Positions 45,722 through 55,245 of a stretch of 64,000 bases of DNA are shown here, piece after piece (within the stretch, counting starts at the first letter, position 1; each line of letters starts with the position of its first letter). The DNA is taken from positions 88,086 through 152,085 of the forward strand of contig JADJAG010000010.1 in NCBI GenBank assembly GCA_016704325.1, read 5' to 3'. Below the pieces are notes generated by a model. It did no database searches, was not told the DNA's origin, and saw only the letters and a program-made list of their open reading frames with translations. A program made the translations under genes and the position numbers. The DNA is from Chitinophagaceae bacterium. GTDB lineage: Bacteria; Bacteroidota; Bacteroidia; Chitinophagales; UBA10324.

Positions 45722-46366
45722 ATGAAAAATATCGTTTTGTTTCCCGGGCTGGCTGGCGATCACAGGTTATTTGACAGATTAGTTATTCCATGCCTGAACA
45801 GGCAGGTAGTTGTTTTCCTTGCTCCTGAAAAAAATGAAACCTTGCCATCTTATGCAAAACGTCTTGCGGAAACCATTCAACTCGGTCAACCATTGGTTTT
45901 CATCGGCGTATCCTTTGGTGGTGTATTGGCTCAGGAAGTTGCAAAGTATTGTCACACTGAAAAAATCATCCTGATCTCATCCATTTCTTCTAACAGACAA
46001 TTGCCACAAGTCTACCGGGTATTTAACATATTTCCCGTATATGAATGGTTTTCCGCAGTTGTACTCAAAAAACTTATCGCCTGGGTTGGAAGAAAGTTTA
46101 CTGTTAAAAATGAAACAGAAACAGCCTTGTTTGAAGCAATGCTGAAAGAAGCTGATATCAGCCCTATTCGTTGGGGCATCAGGCAAGTTCTTGGCTGGAA
46201 ACAGGGTTCACCTTCAACGGATGTTATACACATTCATGGTTCAAACGACAGACTGTTCCCGATAAAGTACATTCCTGTAAATCATACCATACATAAAGGG
46301 GAACACTTCATGATTATACAGCAGCGGGAAACGATCAGTGCCTTGCTGCAATCAATACTTGCCTGA
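45722..46366 (+). CDS. Alpha/beta-hydrolase family protein
   Basis: A 214-residue compact alpha/beta hydrolase. The oxyanion region is VLFPGLAGDHRLFDRLV, the nucleophile elbow FIGVSFGGVLAQEVAKY with Ser in GxSxGG, an Asp near HIHGSNDRLFPIKYI and a final His in KGEHFMIIQQRE. All triad residues are therefore in place. The substrate is unknown. The start at 45722 (MKNIVLFPG) is favoured over 45698 because of the promoter position and the usual N-terminus. Confidence 0.82.
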   Translation: MKNIVLFPGLAGDHRLFDRLVIPCLNRQVVVFLAPEKNETLPSYAKRLAETIQLGQPLVFIGVSFGGVLAQEVAKYCHTEKIILISSISSNRQLPQVYRVFNIFPVYEWFSAVVLKKLIAWVGRKFTVKNETETALFEAMLKEADISPIRWGIRQVLGWKQGSPSTDVIHIHGSNDRLFPIKYIPVNHTIHKGEHFMIIQQRETISALLQSILA

Positions 46367-46463
46367 TTGAAAAAAGTAAATACATATTGTTGCAGCAGGT
46401 AAAACGTTTGTTTTCAGGTTCTTAATGTTACTTTCGTCTGTCAAAAACACACACAAGCAGGCT

Positions 46464-46952
46464 ATGGGCATTTTGATCCTGATTACCGGAGGAACATTTG
46501 ATAAAGAGTATGATGAAATAAATGGCACGCTCTATTTCAAAGAAACGCATCTTCCTGAGATGATGAAACTGGGTCGTTGCACCATTCCTGTTGAAGTAAG
46601 AACGGCGATGATGATTGACAGCCTGGAAATGACTGATAAAGACAGGAACCTGATATTGGAAATCTGCAAGACCTGTGAGGAAGAGGCCATCATCATTACA
46701 CATGGAACTGATACGATGGCGGTAACTGCAAAAAAGCTGGGAGAAGCAGCACTGAAAAAAACCATCGTACTCACCGGTGCCATGATCCCTTATAAGTTCG
46801 GCAGCTCCGATGGATTCTTTAACCTCGGCAGCGCACTTGCCTTCGCTCAGTCTTTACCAAATGGTGTTTATGTAGCTATGAATGGCCGCTACTTCAATTG
46901 GAATAATGTTAAAAAGAACAGGGAAACTGGGATTTTTGAAGAGATGGGGTAG
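46464..46952 (+). CDS. Single-domain asparaginase-like protein
   Basis: A 162-residue protein matching only the N-terminal, catalytic domain of L-asparaginases. It has the first-Thr motif ILITGGTFDKEY (Thr11), the second-Thr/Asp/Lys region IIITHGTDTMAVTAKKL and IVLTGAMIPYKFGSSDGFFN. The usual C-terminal domain (about 150 residues) is missing, and the frame ends naturally. Short asparaginase-like proteins of this size are known in Bacteroidota; their activity is little studied. The ATG at 46464 is chosen because the thirteen codons before it do not look conserved. Confidence 0.82.
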   Translation: MGILILITGGTFDKEYDEINGTLYFKETHLPEMMKLGRCTIPVEVRTAMMIDSLEMTDKDRNLILEICKTCEEEAIIITHGTDTMAVTAKKLGEAALKKTIVLTGAMIPYKFGSSDGFFNLGSALAFAQSLPNGVYVAMNGRYFNWNNVKKNRETGIFEEMG

Positions 46953-46995
46953 TGACTTGTTTTAAGTATTAAGTATTGAGTATTGAGTGTTAATT

Positions 46996-47179
46996 TGTAC
47001 GACAATTCGTTCATCTTGTCAAGCAATGGTTGGTGGGCTAAATTGCTAAATGGTTAAATTGCTGCGGCGAAGCCGATCACTTGCTATTCTGTATTCACTA
47101 CTATACTTTACTCACTTACTCAAATACTTAATACTCAATTTCAACACCCAATAATATATATCCAATTTGTCGTACACCC
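46996..47179. mobile_element. MITE with GTGTACGACAA termini, second copy (inverted)
   Basis: Same family as 9297-9491, in the opposite orientation: it begins TGTACGACAATTCG and ends CCAATTTGTCGTACACCC. The central GCGGCGAAGCCGATCACTTG and AATTGCTAAATGGTTAAATT units are as in the first copy. One tip has lost its last three bases. The flank before it (46953-46995) is AT-rich TAAGTATTGAG repeats and the flank after it, to 47308, holds GTCTTAAGTCTTAC-type repeats. No gene is present. Confidence 0.7.
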
Positions 47180-47308
47180 ATTAGTAGTTGGAATTACCGC
47201 AATCCATTTAGATCAATGCCCTTACAAAAATGAAAATTGAATCCTTCAGTCATGAGTCTTAAGTCTTACATCCTAAGTCTTACCGTTTAAGTCCTGAAAA
47301 CACCCCAC

Positions 47309-48013
47309 TTATCCCTTCCACCTGCCGGATTTTTTCAAGTAACGAATAAGAAAATAGCACAGCAACAATAAGACAAGTAACGCCACAAAATATGGCAACA
47401 TAATTTCAAAGGCTTCACTTCCTTCGCGCAGGCGGTAGTTTCTCATGATCAGCAACACCGCCCCGGTCATCCAGAGATAAGTGGAATTATACTCTTCAAT
47501 AAAGACACGCTTCCAGTTAAAACGCATCTCCCTCACCGTTGATACTAATCCTTTCAGCCTGGGAAACCATCGGTTGGAACTACTTTTAAATTCAATATAA
47601 GCATCACCAAATTTGCCTTGCAGGAAGTCTTCTTCAGCGATCACAATTGCCTGGTATAAAAAGATAAAGAGCGGAACGCAGATAACTACGAAAATCAATG
47701 AGTTGGCAACCACACCAAGTCCAAGCAGAATCAGGATATTACCGATATACAAAGGATTTCTGCAATGCGCATAAATGCCATTGGTGAATAATCCTTCCGC
47801 ATAGATACGCCGTTGCCGGCCTGCCCGGATAATGTAAACCAGCCCAATAGTTATCCCACGAATGGCTTCTCCCTTGAAAGCAATCACCAGTCCGAGGATG
47901 ATGGCAATTACATAATTGGAAAATATTGGAGGCGAAGGAATAAACAACATGGCATAAAACACCGGAAATAAAAAATTGCGGTAATGAAAAACCAAATTCC
48001 CGAACTTAACCAT
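47309..48013 (-). CDS. Isoprenylcysteine-methyltransferase-like membrane protein
   Basis: A 234-residue membrane protein with about five helices. The core GLFTNGIYAHCRNPLYIGNI followed by LILLGLGV is the SAM-binding signature of the ICMT/PEMT/NnrU-like group (normally R-N-P-x-Y-x-G). It is followed by IVIAEEDFLQGKFGDAYIEF with the conserved acidic Glu pair. Such proteins methylate small hydrophobic or lipid substrates in membranes; the substrate here is unknown. No close neighbours on its strand. Confidence 0.75.
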   Translation of the reverse strand: MVKFGNLVFHYRNFLFPVFYAMLFIPSPPIFSNYVIAIILGLVIAFKGEAIRGITIGLVYIIRAGRQRRIYAEGLFTNGIYAHCRNPLYIGNILILLGLGVVANSLIFVVICVPLFIFLYQAIVIAEEDFLQGKFGDAYIEFKSSSNRWFPRLKGLVSTVREMRFNWKRVFIEEYNSTYLWMTGAVLLIMRNYRLREGSEAFEIMLPYFVALLVLLLLCYFLIRYLKKSGRWKG

Positions 48014-48320
48014 GCGCTAACAAAACATTGATGTGGAGAAAATTCTAAATGCTATGGTCAAAGTAAACTAAAATCCAATTCATAATGAAAGGCGGGTTTT
48101 TTTGGATGAACGACTATTCCTGTTTCACACCGCTTAACAACATCCTGCAATCAATGCCTGCCAGCACCATCACTGATTAGTTAGCAAACTTCCCGATAGG
48201 TTAAAAATTATTTTCTCCGGCATTCGTTAATGTGGCATTTTCGAAAATACTGACTGCCGGGCAACCTGCAATTCCTGCATTCCATTTCTTTTTATTAGTT
48301 TTCGAATTGATGTAACTACT
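48014..48320. other. Intergenic, no feature seen
   Basis: This gap lies between the leftward methyltransferase gene and the rightward barrel genes. No repeat, terminator or conserved motif is evident apart from ordinary AT-rich sequence. Confidence 0.4.
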
Positions 48321-48986
48321 TTGGACATTCTGAAACACCTTTCGTATCGCTCAATTAAAGGATGGAAACTACTGTTCATCCTGCTCCTGCTTCCTTTGCT
48401 TACTATGGGACAAAAACCATTGAAGATCAAGTATACTACAGCAGGAATCTTTGCATTGGGTGTACGTGTTCCATTTGGATTTGCAGGCAGTCCTGACGGC
48501 GTCAATATCTCGCAAGGTCTTGGAATCAACAGCCGTATACAACTGGGCAAACACTATAACACCGAATTCTACGGAGAGTATCTGAATGGTCGGTACGGCG
48601 ACAGTGCTGTGCGGAATAATGCCCACATTGGCGCCTCCTTTATGTTATACACCCAAAATAAACTGCGCAGGGTGCAGCCCTTCTTCTTTGCAGGGCCTGA
48701 TGCGGATTATGAAAAAATACACCAGACTACCGATGCAACCAATGTCGCCAGCCGATGGAACTTTGCAGCGCATGGCGGATTGGGCATGCACATTAATGTC
48801 TCCTGGCGGTCAGATATTACCATAAGCACTGCTTACATGCTGCACTTCGGGCCGAAAATAGAAACGATCAGCACCAACGATCAGCAACTCTATGTTGCCG
48901 ATGGAAAAGGCGTTGACGGACAACTGATGGTAACGGTGAGTATGAATTTTAAAATGCTGGATCTATGGAAAAAAATTCGCTGGTAA
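48321..48986 (+). CDS. Outer-membrane beta-barrel protein
   Basis: A 221-residue protein with hydrophobic export signal KLLFILLLLPLLTMGQ. Strand pairs follow: IKYTTAGIFALGVRVPFGFA, QLGKHYNTEFYGEYLNGRYG, NAHIGASFMLYTQNKLR, QPFFFAGPDADYE, WNFAAHGGLGMHINVSWRSD, ITISTAYMLHFGPK and a final amphipathic strand. There is no ATG upstream in frame; translation probably starts at the TTG at 48321, or at an ATT before it. It overlaps the next gene by 22 bases, so the pair is coupled. Confidence 0.68.
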   Translation: MDILKHLSYRSIKGWKLLFILLLLPLLTMGQKPLKIKYTTAGIFALGVRVPFGFAGSPDGVNISQGLGINSRIQLGKHYNTEFYGEYLNGRYGDSAVRNNAHIGASFMLYTQNKLRRVQPFFFAGPDADYEKIHQTTDATNVASRWNFAAHGGLGMHINVSWRSDITISTAYMLHFGPKIETISTNDQQLYVADGKGVDGQLMVTVSMNFKMLDLWKKIRW

Positions 48987-49573
48987 TCTTGCTCCTTCTG
49001 CTGGTGATTCCGCTCACGATGCAGGCACAGGGGCGGAAGAAACCTTTTATTCAAAAGGATATGTTTTCCTGTAGCGCCGGACTTTCCGGTGGCATACTGG
49101 TAAGCCATCCTATACAGGATATTTATATCAATACCAGCGTAGAATATTTTATGGAACGCAGGATATCGGTAAAGTTTGACGCTTTTTTCTTTTTACCTGA
49201 CTATAACTTTGAAGGGCAGTTGCAAAAAAACAGCAGCATATTGGTAGGTGCCGGTTACCATTTCCCCTATCAAAGATGGGATACCTATATTACTTTTCAG
49301 CCCGGATTGGCTTTCCCCGGATTGTCGCTGGGTAACACTGCACTGGAGGTGAAGACAGGTGTTGAACCCATACTTTCCGCAACCGGTGGCGTGAGCTATT
49401 ATTTCTTCAATAACCTCCATGCCTTTGCATCAATTGGATATGTACATGGCAACTACTTCCCGGAAGAAACTGAAACCTTCCATCTCGATGAGGTCAGAAT
49501 TGCAGCAGGCATTGGATTCAATGTTTTCTTTAACCGTTATGCACCTTATGAGCGAAGACGTCCACATTTTTAA
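48965..49573 (+). CDS. Outer-membrane beta-barrel protein
   Basis: A 202-residue protein with a signal peptide (MEKNSLVILLLLLVIPLTMQAQ). Strands follow: CSAGLSGGILVSHPIQD, YINTSVEYFMERRISVKFDA, SILVGAGYHFPYQRWD, YITFQPGLAFPGLSLG and the closing IAAGIGFNVFFNRYAP. It overlaps the preceding barrel gene by 22 bases and is probably a functional partner, as both are of similar size and type. No further annotation possible. Confidence 0.72.
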   Translation: MEKNSLVILLLLLVIPLTMQAQGRKKPFIQKDMFSCSAGLSGGILVSHPIQDIYINTSVEYFMERRISVKFDAFFFLPDYNFEGQLQKNSSILVGAGYHFPYQRWDTYITFQPGLAFPGLSLGNTALEVKTGVEPILSATGGVSYYFFNNLHAFASIGYVHGNYFPEETETFHLDEVRIAAGIGFNVFFNRYAPYERRRPHF

Positions 49574-49611
49574 AACGGTATGTGCATTCGATGAAGTGCT
49601 ATATAGCGTGG

Positions 49612-49747
49612 GTTAAATGGTTAAATTACTAAATGGTTAAATTGTTGCGGCGAAGCCGATAACTTGCTATTCTGTAATCACTACGCTGCTTTACTCACTT
49701 ACACAAATACTCAATACTCAATAATCTATATCCAATTTGTCGTACAC
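49612..49747. mobile_element. MITE with GTACGACAA terminus, third copy (truncated)
   Basis: Contains the same interior (GGTTAAATTGTTGCGGCGAA, GCCGATAACTTGCTATTCTG) and right tip (CCAATTTGTCGTACACG) as the copy at 46996-47179, but the left tip is missing. It lies just upstream of the small helical protein gene at 49816. Confidence 0.65.
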
Positions 49748-49815
49748 GCTTCCATAACATTTCTTTAAGAATATGAATCTGATGCCGTAACTTTATGGCA
49801 CTAAAAAATAATACT

Positions 49816-50097
49816 ATGGAAGAGCTTATTGAAAAAGTAACAGCTGCTGCCGGCATTACCGAAGAGCAGGCTAAAAAATCTATCGAAGCAGTTTCTGCTT
49901 ATGTGAAAGATCGTTTACCGGAAAGCTTCAGGAGTCAGATAGACAATCTCGTAAGTGGCGGAACATTAAGTGAAGGCATGAAAACAAAGATGGGCACTGT
50001 TGCAGAGGATTTACGCGACAAAGCCGAAGATGTGATTGATGATGTGCGTGAGAAATTATCTGGCCTTTTTTCTTCCAGGAAAGAGGAAGGTAAATAA
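49816..50097 (+). CDS. Small helical protein of unknown function
   Basis: A 93-residue acidic-basic helical protein: MEELIEKVTAAAGITEEQAK, then KSIEAVSAYVKDRLPES and a tail DVIDDVREKLSGLFSSRKEE. The opening resembles small Bacteroidota proteins with EEL(I/L)xK(V/L)TxxAGxTxEQA repeats that are listed as unknown function. No signal peptide; cytoplasmic. An ATG seven codons upstream (49795) is possible. A terminator follows at 50122. Confidence 0.65.
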   Translation: MEELIEKVTAAAGITEEQAKKSIEAVSAYVKDRLPESFRSQIDNLVSGGTLSEGMKTKMGTVAEDLRDKAEDVIDDVREKLSGLFSSRKEEGK

Positions 50098-50121
50098 TCA
50101 GGTGACGCTGTCTCTAATGAT

Positions 50122-50162
50122 AATAACCCGGGATCACCCTTGATCACCGGGTTATTTTTTTT
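50122..50162 (+). terminator. Rho-independent terminator
   Basis: AATAACCCGGGATCA pairs with TGATC-ACCGGGTTATT around a CCCT loop and is followed by eight T. It ends the transcript of the small helical protein gene, 25 bases after its stop. Confidence 0.88.
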
Positions 50163-50260
50163 CAGCTTACCGGGATGCCAAAATGAATATACCTGTTCTC
50201 TGCATACATGCTGTGAAACCAAAATCATACAGCTGTTAAAAGCAAAATTCCATTTCTCTT

Positions 50261-50793
50261 ATGCAAGTTGATACCATGCTGTCGGGATCTGCAGCACCTC
50301 ATTTCCTGATCGTAATAGTGGCTACTACTGCCGTCTATATTTTCCTGGTGTTGGCCATCATGTTTTTGGAAAGAGGGAAATCGGGCAACTCTCTATTACT
50401 GACCTGGTATTCATACTCCTGATCAGCAATGCCCCGCAAAATGCCATGGTTAACGGCGACTGGAATAGTTTATGGGTTGGAATAGTTGCAGCGCTTACCC
50501 TGTTTGTTCTGAATTTTATGCTTAAAAAACTGGTGTATAAAAGTCCCAAATTGAATAAGCTGATTGAAGGAGAACCCGTTTTACTTATATATCACGGCAA
50601 GATGAATAAAGAAAATATCAGGAAAGAACAGATCACTGAAAATGAACTGGAAGGCGCCATACGTGAAAACGGATTTGAAAGTATTGCAGAGGTGAGCATC
50701 GCCAAACTGGAAACCGATGGCAATATCAGTGTAGTGGGCTTTAAAGATGAACGCAAGATTCCTTTCAGGAAGAAACACTCACCTGGATCGTAA
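50261..50793 (+). pseudogene. DUF421/YetF-family membrane protein, split by one frameshift
   Basis: The 5' part (ATG 50261) encodes helices FLIVIVATTAVYIFLVLAIM, then the frame breaks in a run of five T at 50363-50367. In the next frame the family core follows directly: FGKREIGQLSITDLVFILLI, then SNAPQNAMVNGDW and a soluble domain (PVLLIYHGKMNKENIRKEQI; ENGFESIAEVSIAKLETDGN). One missing T restores a normal protein of about 177 residues. The site in a homopolymer suggests a sequencing slip. Confidence 0.82.
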
Positions 50794-50938
50794 CAGTTGC
50801 AAAAGCCGGCACCTGAAAAATGGCGATCAATAAGTCAGCTATGATTCCTTTCAGCTGGGTGTACGACAAACTGGAAATTGATTATTGGGTGTTGAATATT
50901 GGATATTTCAAATTGACATTTTCAACATTCAATATTGA

Positions 50939-52752
50939 ATCCCCTCCGAAAAGTATTCTATATCTTTAGCAATATAAAACATTGGTCTTATTGTTGACAA
51001 TATTGTTAATAACAAATTGATATTCAATAGTATAAGCATGTAGTATTTGTTTATCTTGCTGCTACCAATTACAAAGAGACAATGTTTAAGAAAACCACGA
51101 TTGAAGCACAATTAGGAATTTTTCTGCTCCAAGTTCATTCCTTTCAGGAAGGGCTGAGAGTTTTTATCAAAATCAAGATGCCTGGCATAATTTGTTTCGT
51201 GTTCAGTTACTTCACGCATAGATGAAACTATTTGCAAGCCCCTATTTACAAAACAAACAGGTTCTCCTAATTCATCTGTCCGGGTTTTAATTGCAATGAT
51301 GGTACTTAAAGAAGCTAATGGATGGAGTGATGAACAACTCTTTGAAAATTGTCGTTTCAATTTGTTAGTTCGCAGTGCATTAGGCTTGATGAATATGGAT
51401 GATGCGGTTCCTGTAGAATCAACGTATTACTTATTTCGTAAACGGATCGTGGAATATGAAAAGTCTGAGAAAATAAATCTGTTTGAAAAAACTTTTGCTT
51501 CTGTAACAAAAGGACAAGCCACTGATTTTGAAGTGAGCGGAAAAAGTATCCGAATGGATAGCAAGTTACTGGGCAGCAATATAGCATGGCTTAGTCGTTA
51601 TGAATTGATACATGAAACATTGCGTTTAGTTTGTCAGGATATTAAAGAAATCTTGGCTAATCATTTCTTAACAAGATCCCAAAAAGAGATGATTGAAAAC
51701 CTTCTCAAAGAAACTGGCAATAAAGTAGTTTACCGAAGTACAAGTGCTGAGATAAAAACAAAAAATGCAGGAATTAGGATTGCTTGCATATACGGTGATT
51801 GAGTTGTATAATTCCCCATGCAGTAAGCATTATGAAACACTTAAAAGAATTTTTTCAGAACAATTCAAAATGGATGATGACGGCAAAACAATAATCTCCA
51901 GGAACAAAGAAGAAATTAGTGCTGATTCTATTCAATCCCCGCATGATACCGACTGCCATTATCGTAATAAAGACGGGAATCAGATAAAAGGATACAGCAT
52001 GAATGTAACCGAAAGTTGTGATGGAGAAAGCCTCAACTTGATCAGTGGAGTTGATGTTCGCGTGGTAAGTACTGCTGACAATGACTTCCTACAAAATGGC
52101 GTTAATGGAACAAAAGAACTATTTACTGAAACAGTTAAAAATATTCATACTGATGGAGCATATCATAGTACAGATAACCAGCAATTTTGTAAAAATGAAA
52201 TGCAGATTTGCTTATAAACGCGATACAAGGTGCTAAGGCTCGTTTTGATTTAGAGAAAAATGAAGAAGGTGAACTTACAGTAACCGACACACATAATGGT
52301 GAAATAATACCGGCAACCAAACTAAAAAATAAGGACAAATGGAGAATTAATGTGGGCAGCACTTATAAATATTTTACAGCAAAAGCAATCACAGCCTCTG
52401 CACTCAAGAAAAATAGCCGCTATTCCGCAAGAAGTTTTGAATATTCGCAATAATGTTGAAGCAACTATTTTCAATTAGGATATCATTACCCAAACGACAA
52501 GACCGATATAGAGGACTAATCAAACATAAAATGTGGGCCAACATTCGTTGTATGTGGGTAAACTTTGTTCGTATAGCAATTATTTGACCAAACCATTCAT
52601 CAAAAATCATTCTTGCCGCATCCAGCTTAATAATGACCCTGATAATGCATGTTTTGGCTTCTATGATGGATTTAAGTTTCTTTTTGCCAAACCAACTCAA
52701 TGACATCAAAATCAACTATTTTGACCTTATTAAAATACCCTTTTCGGGGGGA
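50939..52752 (+). mobile_element. IS1182-family insertion sequence, degenerate
   Basis: About 1.8 kb, the usual size of the family. Ends are CCCCTCCGAAAAG-TATT at 50941 and, inverted, AATACCCTTTTCGGGGGGAC ending near 52752. It carries one transposase gene with several frameshifts (next entry). Confidence 0.7.
51082..52590 (+). pseudogene. IS1182-family transposase, at least four frameshifts
   Basis: The pieces, in changing frames, follow the IS1182 transposase order. Start: MFKKTTIEAQLGIF then SSFLSGRAESFYQNQDAWHN. Next: MMVLKEANGWSDEQLFENCR and FNLLVRSALGLMNMDDAVPV. Then a DDE-domain part with NIHTDGAYHSTDNQQFC and DKWRINVGSTYKYFT-like text. The C-terminal signature is VEATIFQLGYHYPNDKTRYRGL, with MWANIRCMWVNFVRIAI at the very end (quoted by joining frames). 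The gene cannot make an active protein as read. Confidence 0.82.
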
Positions 52753-52892
52753 CTCAATATTCAATTTTCATTGCGGGCAGCATACCAACCATTTCTTAAC
52801 AAGCTAAACGATTTGTCGTGCACTCCTTTCAACTTTGCTTCCTATCAATATCATTTTCCCTGATTACTTTTGTACCACTAACAAAACCTGCC

Positions 52893-54640
52893 ATGAAGCA
52901 ATTTTTTTCAGCATCCTATTGCGCTGTTTAGCATAGTGTTTGTCCTGTTTTAGGATGCAGTTCCGGATTAAAGGAGTCAACGAATGGCAGTACTGCTGCT
53001 GACAGCACTTTGATTGAACCGGTTACTGTTAATAACCTGTTCCTCGACAGTGTGGCAGTGGCAGAATTCTCGGTTACATCCTGAATATAAAGAACAAACG
53101 GAGCAGGTCTGGAAATTTTACAGCATGCGCAATTACCAGTATGCCTGGTTCAACAACGATGGGATTGGAGAACAGGCTTCTCCTTTTGATGAATAAACTG
53201 ACAAACCTGAGAGAGGAAGGTATTACGGATACAGCCAGTGTCCATAGCAGGCTGCAGGAGTCTATGATTCTATTTCCCGGCACTTATGTGTTGAAAGGTG
53301 TTGATCCAATAAACAGCGAAGCCGAATTGTTATTAACCGCTACTTTTTTTAAGTATGCTGAGAAAATTTGGGGGCGGCATCGGTGAAAAGGATGTAGAAG
53401 AGGTGGAATGGTTTATCAAGAAAAGAGATTACCCTACGTGGCCATACTTGATTCAATGCTCTCGAATCCAACTTACTTTGCTCAACAGCGACCTGTCTAC
53501 CGACGGTATGATTTACCTCAAATCGCAACTCAAAAGATATTACGAACTTGAAAAGCTCGATAACTGGTCACCAATTGTAGCAGATAAAAATCGTACAAGC
53601 CCGGCGATTCTTCTGCTGTATTACCGGCTATTCGCAAAGATTATTCCTGCTTGGCGATCTGGCAACACCGGATACTACCGGCACCATCTATGAAAGCATA
53701 CTTGAAGTGGCTGTTAAGAATTTCCAGGATCGACATGGCCTGGCTGTTGATGGTGCCATCGGTCCTTCTACTTGATTGCTGCTATGAATGTTCCTGTCAG
53801 CAGTCTGCATCAGCAGATCATGATCAATATGGAACGGTGTCGTTGGGTGCCAGTACAGTTAAAGGAGACTACCTGGCCGTGAATATTCCCGCATACAAGC
53901 TCTTTGTTTATGAAGACGATTCCCTTGCCTGGGATTGCAATGTGGTAGTGGGTCTCAGTGAATAATCAATCCGTTATTTTTAACTGGGAATATGAATACC
54001 ATCGTTTTCAGTCCATATTGGAATATTCCCGCCAGCATCGTTGCCAAAGAAACATTACCGGCAGTAAAACGAAACAGGAGTTACCTGGCCAGTCATAATA
54101 TGGAAGTGGTGTCAGGTTCCGGTGTGGTGAATCCATCATCTATTGACTGGGGCAAATATTCAGGTTATAATTTTCCGTATACTATTCGTCAGCAAACCCG
54201 ACCAAATAATTCACTCAGGCGGGTAAAATTTCTTTTCCTAATAATTACTCCATCTACCTGCATGATACTCCTGCAAAAAGTTTATTCGAAGAGCCCAGCC
54301 GTGCCTTCAGTCATGGTCATATCAGGGTAGCTGAGCCAAAACGCCTGGCTGAGCATTTATTAAGAAATGATACGACCTGGAATTCAGAAAAGATTGAAAC
54401 TGCCATGAGTAAAAACAAAGAAACTACGGTGAAGCTTGCCACTCCGGTGCCTGTTTTCATCGCCTACTTCACTTCCTGGGTAGACCGTCAGGGAAGGCTG
54501 AACTTCCGCAACGATGTTTATGGCCACGACAAACGGTTAGCGAAAAGATGTTTGATAACCGGGTTGTAGCGGAAGGATTTTTTGGGAACAAGGAATTAAC
54601 CAGGAACCAGGAACCAAGATTCAGGACGAAAGACTTATGA
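52893..54640 (+). pseudogene. L,D-transpeptidase (YcbB-like), many frameshifts, catalytic Cys replaced
   Basis: Pieces in shifting frames give an N-terminal lipoprotein-like start, WKFYSMRNYQYAWFNNDGIG, a peptidoglycan-binding-like segment NFQDRHGLAVDGAIGPST, the YkuD-domain start VNIPAYKLFVYEDDSLAWDC and the active-site region YLHDTPAKSLFEEPSRAFSH followed by GHIRV. True enzymes of this family read SHGCIRV; here the Cys codon is replaced by His (CAT). The end (GRLNFRNDVYGHD) is family-like. It would cross-link peptidoglycan peptides if intact. There are six or more frame changes. Confidence 0.72.
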
Positions 54641-55245
54641 CGTATGACTTAAAACGGTGCAAGGTGCAGCGACATTTATGTTCTTATGATAAAATGCCGA
54701 TATTACCTTACAAAGTAAATTCAAGATCAATAGTTGATCGCCTGTTGTTCCATGCTTTTCCTGTTTTCCTCACTGGGTCACCGAAAATAAAAATCGAGGA
54801 AAACAGGAAAATAATCAATAGCTGGAAAATCTCAGGCTGTACAGCAAAAATACCGGAATTTTGTGGTTGATTCTGGCACCTTGGAATTCAATTTTTTAGC
54901 GCAAGACACCAAGCCGCAAAGAAAAATAATACCTGGCCAACTGTCCCAATTATTTTTTGGCGGCTTCGCGCCTTGCGCTTATCTCAACATTTCAGAATGA
55001 AATGTTTTCCGGAATAGCTTTGACTTTATTCCTGTTTTCCACTGGGTCACCAAAATAAAAATAGAAATCAAGCCTAGTAAAGGTTTCAGCGACTTTTTTG
55101 AAATATTGAAAACCGAGGAAAACAGGAGACGTATGACTTAAGACGGTACAGGGTGCAGCGACATTTATGTTCTTATGATAAAATGCCGATATTACCTTAC
55201 AAAGTAAATTCAAGATCAATAGTTGATTGCTTGCTGTTCGATGTT
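54633..55245. repeat. Direct repeats of about 110 bp, with an inverted repeat between them
   Basis: The segment beginning GACGTATGACTTAAAACGG and continuing GCAGCGACATTTATGTTCTT (54638-54750) recurs at 55127-55245 with only a few changes, 494 bases apart. Between them, GCGCAAGACACCAAGCCGC (54899-54917) faces GCGGCTTCGCGCCTTGCGC (54960-54978), and two copies of CCTGTTTTCCxCACTGGGTCACC occur. No gene is present in this stretch. Confidence 0.7.

Larger units (their letters stand above)
50857..52826. mobile_element. MITE copy with GTACGACAA termini, interrupted by an IS element
   Basis: The left tip GGGTGTACGACAAACTGG at 50857 and right tip CGATTTGTCGTGCACTC ending near 52825 match the MITE termini. 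They are flanked by CTTTCAGCT and CTTTCAACT, a probable nine-base target duplication with one mismatch. The IS1182-like element at about 50939-52752 lies inside, so the MITE came first and the IS second. Confidence 0.55.
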
